A stretch of DNA of 41,996 nt from an uncultured Muribaculum sp. (GTDB taxonomy: Bacteria > Bacteroidota > Bacteroidia > Bacteroidales > Muribaculaceae): NCBI GenBank assembly GCA_910589555.1, contig CAJUTE010000022.1, forward strand, positions 1 through 41,996, given 5' to 3'. The translations under genes were made by a program, and so were the position numbers. The notes beneath the pieces were generated by a model, which searched no databases, was not told the origin of the DNA, and saw only the letters and a list, made by a program, of their open reading frames with translations. Positions 35,712 through 41,996 of the stretch are shown here, in pieces. Each line of letters starts with the position of its first letter. Within the stretch, counting starts at the first letter, position 1.

Positions 35712-36713
35712 CTATTCTTCTGATGATTTGTCAAACACCGGGAGTATGCGGTTCAACGCAAGCAGCACAAAAAGATACACCACTCCCAAAACAAAAAACT
35801 CAGGCTTCAACGGAAATGCGCCTCTGAACCAACCTCCACCCAGATAACAGAAAAAGAGCAGCCACAGCGAACACTGCACGCTCACACATAGCGTGCACCA
35901 CATCTTTGCACGGAATTTCTGATACCATATACTCCAGAACGTGAACGGGAGGCAGCAGGCATTGCACAGCGCAAGATAGCATATCCATTGCGGAAACATC
36001 AACAGCGTGAGCAAGCTCACGGAAAAATACGTGAAACCCACCTCGCTCCAACTGAATATGCCGAAAAATTTTGCAGCCTTCATCTCAAGCACATTGTCGC
36101 ATCCACCCTCCTGAAGAGCCTTGCACACGGTGTCGGCTACACGGTTCTTTATTTTCAATGATTTCTGAACCAGCAGATATGTGAGATAAAGTCCCGCTAT
36201 ATCTATCAACGAGAGCAGCACCGTCGACACGTGCCGATAAATACCGTTGCTGATGAATAGATACAGAAATAACAGCGCCGCGCATCCCCACAGGATCCAG
36301 CCCTTTGCCTTTGCAAAAAACAGATCACGGCGATGTTCACTATAACCCGGCTCACACGCATCCTCACCGGGATAAGCCACAAACACGGTGCCGCGCCACG
36401 CCTTACGGAATTCCGACAGGGGCATCTCCTCAACCACACCCTGTGTGATATACCGGATAGTGCCGCCATTGATCTCCGTCACAATCACGAGTCCGCCGCC
36501 GGTCGTAGCGATAAAGGGCACATCCAGATCCACAATGTCGGCGGGAGAGGACAATTCAAGCCCTTCCCCATCGACACCGTATTGCCCCAAAAGCTTGGAT
36601 AGCCCGAACAATGACTTAAACGGCATATTCTCAAATTGCTTGTCAGAATATTCCCTGGTGTGGGGCACCTCCAGTTCTGTAAGAAAATCAGTGAAAATAG
36701 TCGTTCCGGCCAT
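35712..36713 (-). CDS. Membrane protein fusing a degenerate C39-peptidase-like domain to VKOR
   Basis: A 333-residue protein. Residues about 1-118 resemble the peptidase C39 fold (SLFGLSKLLGQYGVDGEGLEL, DVPFIATTGGGLVIVTEI, LSEFRKAWRGTVFVAYPG), but the catalytic Cys and His are not where expected, so it is probably inactive. Residues about 137-330 form a vitamin K epoxide reductase (VKOR) membrane domain with all four redox cysteines: loop C197 and C205 (EGGC) and the active pair CTLC (C273, C276). VKOR-type enzymes reoxidise a thioredoxin-like partner and pass electrons to quinone, thereby forming disulfides. The partner could be the thioredoxin encoded 6 bp upstream. Confidence 0.85.
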   Translation of the reverse strand: MAGTTIFTDFLTELEVPHTREYSDKQFENMPFKSLFGLSKLLGQYGVDGEGLELSSPADIVDLDVPFIATTGGGLVIVTEINGGTIRYITQGVVEEMPLSEFRKAWRGTVFVAYPGEDACEPGYSEHRRDLFFAKAKGWILWGCAALLFLYLFISNGIYRHVSTVLLSLIDIAGLYLTYLLVQKSLKIKNRVADTVCKALQEGGCDNVLEMKAAKFFGIFSWSEVGFTYFSVSLLTLLMFPQWICYLALCNACCLPFTFWSIWYQKFRAKMWCTLCVSVQCSLWLLFFCYLGGGWFRGAFPLKPEFFVLGVVYLFVLLALNRILPVFDKSSEE

Positions 36714-36719
36714 AATAAA

Positions 36720-37016
36720 TTAGTTAGCGAATGATTCAACTTTGCTCAACAGCACCTCGCCGTCAATCTCTCCGCTGTGTTTCCACACAGTCTCGCCATC
36801 ACGATAGATGATGAACGACGGCACTGACTCCACTCCGGCATTCTCAGCATCGCTACGGTTCTCATCAATATCAAGCTGATATACCGGAACTCGTCCATCC
36901 AGAAGCTCTTTAACCTGCTCAACCACAGGCATCATCTTACGGCAATGAGGGCACCAAGTGGCAAAAAACTCTACGAGCACCACTTTATTGGCAGAAATTA
37001 GCTCTTTATAGTCCAT
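36720..37016 (-). CDS. Thioredoxin-like protein with CPHC site
   Basis: A 98-residue thioredoxin-fold protein with the active site ATWCPHCRKM (C22, C25) and the conserved cis-Pro in VESVPSFIIY. The CPHC pair is the DsbA-type dipeptide rather than CGPC, which favours an oxidising partner. There is no signal peptide, and an in-frame TAA just upstream of the ATG excludes an N-terminal extension. It is the first gene of the three-gene operon with the C39-like/VKOR protein and the small peptide. Confidence 0.88.
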   Translation of the reverse strand: MDYKELISANKVVLVEFFATWCPHCRKMMPVVEQVKELLDGRVPVYQLDIDENRSDAENAGVESVPSFIIYRDGETVWKHSGEIDGEVLLSKVESFAN

Positions 37017-37138
37017 GATCGTTTAATTTAATAGTTATCCATCGCTATAATAACAACCGTGTCATGAGCTTGTTTAATAACAAATGTGAAAATCAGGCAA
37101 CCGGATTTCGATTGCTCTTCACTCAACACAAAGAAGGA

Positions 37139-37171
37139 GGGCGCTCAAAATCATGTCGATTTTAAGCGCCC
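37139..37171 (-). terminator. Intrinsic terminator of the MFS transporter gene
   Basis: Long hairpin GGGCGCTCAAAATC (37139-37152) / GATTTTAAGCGCCC (37158-37171), with one mismatch. The run after it on the minus strand (CTCCTTCTTTG) is only moderately T-rich. Confidence 0.7.
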
Positions 37172-37232
37172 CGCCAATTCATTTACATAACCCCCCGTCA
37201 TTGCCTTGACAGCAACCGAGGGCTACATCCCG

Positions 37233-38609
37233 CTACGGTTCGGCAATCTCAGCAAGATCACCGTCGGCAGCCGGAACCTGATGCTTTTCAGCGTAAGTCT
37301 CTTTGATCGCGAATACACACACAGCGCCTATGATGAGAAGCACTCCGGCAAGCACGATCATGTTGAGCTGACTATGTCCGCCAAGCATATTGAACACCAA
37401 GCCGCCAAGAACTGCCGCCACAATCTGCGGAATAGTTATCGTGCCGTTGAACAGTCCGAGATATGCCCCCATGTGCTTTCCGGAAATAGAATTTGTGAGG
37501 ATGGTAAACGGCATGGCAAGCATTGCCGCCCAAGCCGTACCAACAAGGAAATAGCTGATAAACAGCATCCATTTGTCAAAGAAGAACATAGTCGAAATGA
37601 AGCCGATTCCACCTATCAGAAGACTCATGGAATAAGCAACTCTCCTGTTTTTGAAATTAGGCAGTATCGCCGCCCATATCACGGAACCGATCGCCTGAAC
37701 AGCGAAAAGCACGCCGTTCCAGTTTGCCGCCTCCTGATAATTGGCAGTCTGAGTGCCTTGCGATGCATCCCAGCCAAAAGCCTGCTCGGCAACACCGCCG
37801 GTGTTATAAGTCCACATATACATAAATGCCCCCCAGCAGAAAAACTGCACCAGACCTACAGTCCAGAACACCTTTGGCGCCTTCACGAGAAGCGAGATAA
37901 AATTGGATTTTTCCTCATCCTGCTCCTCAGTTATGCCATGATATTCCGCATATTCCTTAGGAGGCATCTCCTTCACTTTGCAGAATGTGTAGATGACACA
38001 TATTATAAGAATCGCAGCGCCGCCATAAAATGAATATGTCACAGAATCAGGCACCTGATTGCCTTCGGCTACATTGCTCACGCCTATCCATGCAAGCACA
38101 AACGGGAAGATGAAACCCACCACCGAGCCTGCGTTGCACAAGAAACTCTGTATCGAATAAGCAAGACCCTTCTGTTTCTCATTGACCATGTCGCCAACAA
38201 GCATCTTGAACGGCTGCATGGAAATATTGATTGAAAGGTCGAGCATCATCAACGCAATCGCGCCAAACACCAACGCGGCGCCTACCGCAAAATGAAAACT
38301 GCCGGCATTAGGAAGAAGAGCCATAACAACCACAGCAAGAATAGACCCGAAGAGAAGATATGGCAACCTGCGCCCGAAACGGTTCCAGGTGCGGTCACTG
38401 AGAGTGCCCACAATCGGCTGAATAACCAGACCCGCAAGCGGCGGCAAAATCCAAAAATAGCTAAGCTCATGAGGATCAGCCCCAAGTGTAGCGAAAATAC
38501 GAGAGATGTTGGCGCTCTGAAGAGCATAGGCAATCTGGACACCGAAAAATCCGAAACTGAGATTCCATAAATTCCAAAAGCCTAAGTCAGGTTTAACCTT
38601 TGCTTTCAT
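37233..38609 (-). CDS. MFS transporter, SLC45/GPH-like sugar type
   Basis: A 458-residue, 12-helix inner-membrane transporter. The N-terminal FWNLWNLSFGFFGVQIAYALQSANISRIF and the loop SDRTWNRFGRRLPYLLFG (residues about 71-88) are typical of the SLC45/GPH cation-linked sugar carriers found in Bacteroidetes, often with alpha-glucoside or maltose use. The central hydrophilic loop lies near residues 210-235. No sugar enzyme is adjacent, so the substrate is unknown. Single-gene unit with its own promoter and terminator. Confidence 0.85.
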   Translation of the reverse strand: MKAKVKPDLGFWNLWNLSFGFFGVQIAYALQSANISRIFATLGADPHELSYFWILPPLAGLVIQPIVGTLSDRTWNRFGRRLPYLLFGSILAVVVMALLPNAGSFHFAVGAALVFGAIALMMLDLSINISMQPFKMLVGDMVNEKQKGLAYSIQSFLCNAGSVVGFIFPFVLAWIGVSNVAEGNQVPDSVTYSFYGGAAILIICVIYTFCKVKEMPPKEYAEYHGITEEQDEEKSNFISLLVKAPKVFWTVGLVQFFCWGAFMYMWTYNTGGVAEQAFGWDASQGTQTANYQEAANWNGVLFAVQAIGSVIWAAILPNFKNRRVAYSMSLLIGGIGFISTMFFFDKWMLFISYFLVGTAWAAMLAMPFTILTNSISGKHMGAYLGLFNGTITIPQIVAAVLGGLVFNMLGGHSQLNMIVLAGVLLIIGAVCVFAIKETYAEKHQVPAADGDLAEIAEP

Positions 38610-38654
38610 TAGTAATAGTGGTTGTTAATAAGACAATTCTTTAGAAATCAAATG

Positions 38655-38685
38655 CAAATATAGCATAATTCCTTCATTAAACAAC
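38655..38685 (-). promoter_or_regulatory. Probable promoter of the MFS gene
   Basis: Minus-strand TATATTTG (38655-38662) with GTTG (38682-38685) 19 nt upstream. The rest of the gap to 38830 shows nothing else. Confidence 0.5.
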
Positions 38686-38830
38686 AATTCAACCCTATAA
38701 TTTTGTTCCGCGAAACCAATTTTTATTAATTTTTATTTATTTGCCCCTGCCTATCGAGCGAGCCTCTCGTATTGGGCTTGTTTTAATCCAAACATAATTC
38801 ATCGCCCGTTAAAGATTTTTTTCTGATTTA

Positions 38831-38862
38831 TTGCCATTATTAAAATAAAAAATATAACTTTG
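38831..38862 (+). promoter_or_regulatory. Promoter of the ferredoxin gene
   Basis: TTG (38831-38833), 21 nt and TAACTTTG (38855-38862), a good match to the Bacteroidetes consensus. Leader of about 40 nt. Confidence 0.75.
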
Positions 38863-38909
38863 CAGAGCAAACAATAAGCAATTCGTATAATAACTAAAAT
38901 TTTTTTATC

Positions 38910-39077
38910 ATGGCTTACGTAATTACCGATAAGTGTGTAGCATGCGGTACTTGTCTCCCGGTTTGCCCGGTTGAGGCTATCTCTGAAGGTGACATCTATC
39001 ACATCGATCCAGATACTTGCATCGAGTGTGGAAGCTGCGCTGAAGTATGTCCCAGCGAAGCAATTATCCCGGGCTAA
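38910..39077 (+). CDS. 4Fe-4S ferredoxin (2x CxxCxxCxxxCP)
   Basis: A 55-residue bacterial ferredoxin that begins MAYVITDKC. It carries both cluster motifs, CVACGTCLPVCP and CIECGSCAEVCP, ending in SEAIIPG, so it should bind two [4Fe-4S] clusters and act as a soluble low-potential electron carrier (pyruvate:ferredoxin oxidoreductase, hydrogenase and similar enzymes). Very good promoter and a strong terminator frame it as an abundant single-gene transcript. Codon use is that of highly expressed genes. Confidence 0.95.
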   Translation: MAYVITDKCVACGTCLPVCPVEAISEGDIYHIDPDTCIECGSCAEVCPSEAIIPG

Positions 39078-39101
39078 TCTCCGGCATAACAAAAAAAACA
39101 G

Positions 39102-39138
39102 AACGGGCTTTTCCAATTGGAAAAGCCCGTTTCTTTTT
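39102..39138. terminator. Bidirectional terminator shared by ferredoxin and rnpB
   Basis: Perfect inverted repeat of 30 bp (39102-39131; core GGGCTTTTCC/GGAAAAGCCC). T-run on the plus side (TTTCTTTTT) ends the ferredoxin transcript. T8 on the minus side (rc of the A-run near 39091-39098) ends rnpB. Confidence 0.9.
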
Positions 39139-39140
39139 AG

Positions 39141-39483
39141 GAATTGAGCGGAGCTATAAGCCGGGTTATGTCATGGTCCGTAGACCATGGTCGGTCATTT
39201 ATCTGCGCAGTCTACCCCCCGGCAATGGACGAGCCATCCTTAAATGCCGGTATACTTGACCTTGCAACCCATCAGGCGTGCGGCATCCCGCATTGCTGCG
39301 GAACCCGGTGAGCTCTTACCTCACCTTTTCACCCTTACCCCACGGAGGAGGCGGTTATTTTCTGTCACGCTACTCGACCATCACTGACCGGTCACCGTTA
39401 GTGACTATGGCGCTCTATGTTGCCCGGACTTTCCTCTTGAAGCTCTCGAAGTCGACAAGCGACCGACCGTCCCACTCAATTAT
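39141..39483 (-). ncRNA. rnpB: RNase P RNA (class A)
   Basis: Catalytic RNA of RNase P, about 343 nt on the minus strand. Conserved parts: GAGGAAAGTCCGGGC near the 5' end (P4 region) and AACCCGGCTTATAGCTC at the 3' end. The 5' and 3' ends pair to form P1 (ATTGAGTGG with CCGCTCAAT). A promoter lies immediately upstream (39490-39521). The exact termini are estimates. Confidence 0.93.
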
Positions 39484-39489
39484 TGAGTG

Positions 39490-39521
39490 CAAAGTTAACA
39501 ATATCCCGCCATTTAAGCAAA
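39490..39521 (-). promoter_or_regulatory. Promoter of rnpB
   Basis: Minus-strand TTTG (39518-39521), N20, TAACTTTG (39490-39497): an almost perfect consensus. It sits only 3 bp beyond the stop codon of the DcaP-type gene. Confidence 0.85.
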
Positions 39522-39524
39522 CTG

Positions 39525-40835
39525 TCAGAAACTGAATTGAGCCATGAAGCACACGCGGTTCACCCACCGGTGCTGGAGGTCGACATCCTGACGCTTGCCG
39601 ATATTGTACTCAAGCCCCACCTCGCAGCGAGGAGTTATGTCCCATATCACATTGGCGGTGCCGTAAAGTCCATATTTATATGTGAGATTTTCGTAGACCG
39701 GTTCATGCTGAGGTAAGAATCGTTCCTCGCCGAAAATGACTGTCGAAAAGAGATTAGGACGGAAATGATAACGCAACGCCCCATACCATCCCAGGCTCAA
39801 CGGAGCAAACATACGCCCTTCACGCGTGGGATCCCCGAGCAAGTCATTGGCGCCATTCTGCAAGTCGTTGTTCAAGCTGCTGATCCCTTTTCCCACTATG
39901 AATGATCCATAGACCGTCAATGGCGACACCGGCGTAAACACAGTGCTTGCATGAGCTCCCCAACCGGCAACACGGTAATTACGCCCCGACACCAAATCGC
40001 GGTACTTCAATCCACGCACAATACCTGACAGGCGCACGTGCGACGAATGCTCCCATTGATACTGAATGAATCCGGCGAAATCAGGCACATAGTCGCTGCA
40101 GCCGGTATAGAAATTCTCCTTGGAAGCGATGCTGCTACCCGGAGTCTCGACCGACAACGCCACCACCCAATTCTTTTTTATTGTGTGCATCCAGCGCAGA
40201 AGCATATTGGTGGCGCCGCACTCCGAGTTGGGACCCTGGGCATCAAGAGTAGGAGGCTGAGCCGCCGGATCCTCAAAGGTCGACGAAGTGTAACCCAATG
40301 TCCAGTCATTGACCGTGGCGTATGCCTTTTTAAGTTTAAACCCACGGTTTCCATAACCCGAAAAATTACCCTCTATATATAGTTGATATTGACCGTAGGT
40401 GTTATTGCGCCCGAACACCGAGAAGAACAAAGCCGTTCCCGCAGGCGTGGTGCCATACCAATTATCGCGTGTAGGGTCATTGGGTATGCTTATATTATAG
40501 GGAATGAAACCGGCATTGGGCATCGCGCCGTTCCAGTCATACCATCCCCTCATTCTCACCACGCCGCCAATGCCCATGGCATACTTGCGTGTCTTGCTCA
40601 TCAACATGAAATATGGAGCCCGAGGATCCTGAAAGTGGCGGAACTGATCATAATAAAACATATTTATAAGCTCATATTCCGATACGGTGTCAACCGCCCC
40701 TGACTCACCTTCAAGATGGATGATATGATGATTCTTTTTAAGGAGTTCCAACTGTTGCTCGGCAGGAGTCGTCGCCGACACGCACACCGCGATACCTGTC
40801 AACAGAAATAGCACTAACGAAAGTCTTAATTTCAT
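39525..40835 (-). CDS. DcaP-type outer-membrane porin-like protein
   Basis: A 436-residue outer-membrane protein. Signal peptide 1-21 (cleavage near VSA), a short alpha-helical or coil segment, then a barrel that starts with YAMGIGGVVRMRGWYDWNGA and ends in the aromatic CFMAQFSF. The pattern fits the DcaP family of trimeric porins that take up small acids. No partner gene is nearby. It is transcribed on the minus strand with rnpB immediately downstream. Confidence 0.75.
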   Translation of the reverse strand: MKLRLSLVLFLLTGIAVCVSATTPAEQQLELLKKNHHIIHLEGESGAVDTVSEYELINMFYYDQFRHFQDPRAPYFMLMSKTRKYAMGIGGVVRMRGWYDWNGAMPNAGFIPYNISIPNDPTRDNWYGTTPAGTALFFSVFGRNNTYGQYQLYIEGNFSGYGNRGFKLKKAYATVNDWTLGYTSSTFEDPAAQPPTLDAQGPNSECGATNMLLRWMHTIKKNWVVALSVETPGSSIASKENFYTGCSDYVPDFAGFIQYQWEHSSHVRLSGIVRGLKYRDLVSGRNYRVAGWGAHASTVFTPVSPLTVYGSFIVGKGISSLNNDLQNGANDLLGDPTREGRMFAPLSLGWYGALRYHFRPNLFSTVIFGEERFLPQHEPVYENLTYKYGLYGTANVIWDITPRCEVGLEYNIGKRQDVDLQHRWVNRVCFMAQFSF

Positions 40836-41041
40836 ACTTTTTCAATTTAAACGTATTAACAATTATTACAACAACTTGCATTAAAATTGGTTTAATTAAG
40901 GTTTAAGATTGTGAAACGATTTGGCATTTTATGTCGTAAAACATACTTTTAAAACATTTTAACACTCTCCTGAAACACTTGCCGCCACGCGGCTTTCACG
41001 CCCTCTGACCCCATATCACGCTCTGCCACAAGAGCTAAAAC

Positions 41042-41073
41042 TTTGTTATTTTCATGAAAATCAGCTAACTTTG
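41042..41073 (+). promoter_or_regulatory. Promoter of the thioredoxin-like gene
   Basis: TTTG (41042-41045), N20, TAACTTTG (41066-41073), a perfect match to the Bacteroidetes consensus. The transcript would start near 41080. Confidence 0.85.
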
Positions 41074-41095
41074 CGGTATCAAAATTGTTTACACA

Positions 41096-41160
41096 AAGGT
41101 TGGAAGAGTCTAACCTTGCCGAAAGCCGGCAACGGGACACCCGCGTGAGCGTCTTTCCCG
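41096..41160 (+). promoter_or_regulatory. Structured 5' leader of unknown class
   Basis: Three consecutive hairpins: AAGGTT/AACCTT (41096-41117), TTGCCG/CGGCAA (41116-41132) and CGGGA/TCCCG (41133-41160). The last one has an inner CGC-GTGA-GCG with a GNRA tetraloop. They begin about 16 nt after the predicted start site and end 25 nt before the ATG. I do not recognise the RNA family; the region upstream, 40836-41041, is AT-rich and otherwise empty. Confidence 0.5.
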
Positions 41161-41185
41161 TGAGTATTAACTTAAAGCTTATGCA

Positions 41186-41689
41186 ATGAAGAAAACAATT
41201 ATGATTATTGTGCTCTTCGCTGTTCTGATAGGGTTAGGGACCGCAGCCACAATCAACGCCGTCGATGGCAGAAAAGGCAGTAGCGCGCCTGTGTTCAAAG
41301 TCGAGGCTAACGACACAATCGTTTCTCTTGACGACATGAAAGGACACTGGGTTCTTCTTCAGTTTTGGGCGACAAGCGACGCAAAGTCACGAATCTCAAC
41401 AAAACAATATTCCGATTTAATCCGAACCAACCCTGCCAACCGCCCGTCAGAAGGATTCCGATTTCTTGCAATCAACATGGACCGTAGTGAAAAACTGTTC
41501 AAAGAGATCGCCAAAAGAGACGGAATGGACGAAAAAGCACAATTTCACGTAACCGGCAAAAAAGCCGGAAAATTGGTCAAAGACTACCATCTTGAAAATG
41601 GAATGCACTCCTACCTGATCAACCCTCAAGGCAAGATAGTGGCAAAAGACCCAACCAAGCAGCAATTAATAGATTTTGCCGTAGAATAA
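41186..41689 (+). CDS. Exported thioredoxin-fold protein lacking the CxxC pair
   Basis: A 167-residue protein with an N-terminal hydrophobic segment (MKKTIMIIVLFAVLIGLGTAA) that works as signal or anchor. The core is a TlpA/AhpC-TSA-like thioredoxin fold (SLDDMKGHWVLLQFWATSDAKSR, later NPQGKIVAKD), but the place of the redox site reads FWATSDAKSR, so both cysteines are absent. It cannot do thiol-disulfide exchange and may instead bind a partner or ligand. It has a strong promoter, a structured leader and its own terminator. Confidence 0.8.
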   Translation: MKKTIMIIVLFAVLIGLGTAATINAVDGRKGSSAPVFKVEANDTIVSLDDMKGHWVLLQFWATSDAKSRISTKQYSDLIRTNPANRPSEGFRFLAINMDRSEKLFKEIAKRDGMDEKAQFHVTGKKAGKLVKDYHLENGMHSYLINPQGKIVAKDPTKQQLIDFAVE

Positions 41690-41702
41690 AAATCTCTCAC
41701 TT

Positions 41703-41750
41703 AACCAAGCAGGCGTCATCAATCGATGGCGCCTGCTTGGTTATAATAAA
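41703..41750 (+). terminator. Intrinsic terminator of the thioredoxin-like gene
   Basis: Strong 13-bp arms AACCAAGCAGGCG (41703-41715) and CGCCTGCTTGGTT (41730-41742); the run that follows is ATAATAAA rather than T-rich, so efficiency is uncertain, but the stem is strong. Confidence 0.75.
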
Positions 41751-41829
41751 GCCCCGAAAACAACGACAAGAGCTCGTCAATAAAATGACAAATCACCACA
41801 ACACTTATCCATATCCCACATAAATTGCC

Positions 41830-41958
41830 TATTTTTGTCATCAACAACCAAAAACATCAATCCATGAACAAAAATCACCCCGTAGGGTCGCCACCTGTGG
41901 CAATGTCACTAACTTAAGAAAAGACGAGCCTGTAGTCACTATAGACACAGGCTCGTCT
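41830..41958 (+). ncRNA. Possible small transcript at the right end
   Basis: A -7-like TATTTTTG (41830-41837), a small 17-codon frame (41864-41917), a hairpin GCCA/TGGC (41890-41901) and then a strong terminator-type hairpin (41922-41958). Together they could make a small RNA or tiny peptide mRNA. No -33 element is seen, so this is a hypothesis only. Confidence 0.3.
41922..41958. terminator. Intrinsic terminator, possibly bidirectional
   Basis: Perfect 12-bp arms AGACGAGCCTGT (41922-41933) and ACAGGCTCGTCT (41947-41958). T-rich on both sides (CATTTTCTG on plus, TTTTC on minus). It may end a convergent gene beyond the window. Confidence 0.75.
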
Positions 41959-41996
41959 CATTTTCTGTCTCAAATTGTTATATATTTGACCAAAAG

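Noticed and set aside
35572..37016. Bacteriocin export cluster
   Set aside because: No ABC transporter, radical SAM enzyme or GG leader is seen next to the C39-like/VKOR gene, so a full bacteriocin cluster is not supported.
40949..41140. Minus-strand frame of 63 codons between the porin and the thioredoxin-like gene
   Set aside because: It covers the promoter and hairpins of the plus-strand gene; the LALVAERDMGSEGVKAAWRQ part looks slightly protein-like and could be a remnant, but there is no start signal or family match.
1..41996. Mobile elements, tRNA genes or CRISPR arrays
   Set aside because: No transposase or integrase, no direct repeats with regular spacers, and no tRNA cloverleaf was seen; the 9-bp arrays are too short and have no spacers.

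Overview
The window looks like a chromosomal segment of a gut Bacteroidales bacterium, probably close to Muribaculaceae (the family is inferred; the order is well supported). The evidence is a SusC/SusD pair, a six-gene fimbrillin operon of type V pilus type, a Bacteroides-type B12 uptake operon with a BtuG-like propeller lipoprotein, many lipoproteins with a Cys lipobox, and promoters of the Bacteroidetes form TTTG-N19-21-TAnnTTTG. No insertion sequence, phage, tRNA, rRNA or CRISPR array was seen.

Layout. 1-320: 9-bp-period repeats and the SRP RNA gene. 327-5840: riboswitch-controlled cobalamin import operon on the minus strand (btuB, btuG-like, btuF-like, btuC-like) with no adjacent ATPase gene. 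5928-13134: SusC, SusD, zinc metallohydrolase lipoprotein and DUF4302 lipoprotein, one minus-strand nutrient uptake unit. 13544-20404: fimbrial operon (DUF3575/OmpA, DUF5119, fimbrillin, DUF5119, fimbrillin, fimbrillin). 20674-24639: housekeeping genes (reverse rubrerythrin, CaCA exchanger, PNPase). 24753-26537: a two-gene RloA/RloB-type (AbiL-like) candidate defence module. 26715-30202: DUF4476 protein, dGTPase, TPM-domain membrane protein. 30302-35499: RluA-type pseudouridine synthase, topoisomerase I, DnaX. 35572-37016: a compact operon of thioredoxin, a C39-like/VKOR membrane protein and a 45-residue peptide. 37233-41689: MFS sugar-type transporter, a 55-residue ferredoxin, RNase P RNA, a DcaP-type porin and a cysteine-less thioredoxin-fold protein behind a structured leader. 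The right end holds a possible small transcript.

Working together: BtuB and BtuG would capture B12 at the surface, BtuF and BtuC carry it across the inner membrane, and the riboswitch shuts this off when B12 is plentiful. The SusCD unit imports an unknown, perhaps peptide-linked, nutrient. The fimbrial genes encode lipoprotein pilins with their anchor or assembly partners. The most intriguing unit is the thioredoxin / C39-VKOR / small-peptide operon, which pairs a disulfide-forming enzyme with a degenerate leader-peptidase fold and a translationally coupled tiny protein.
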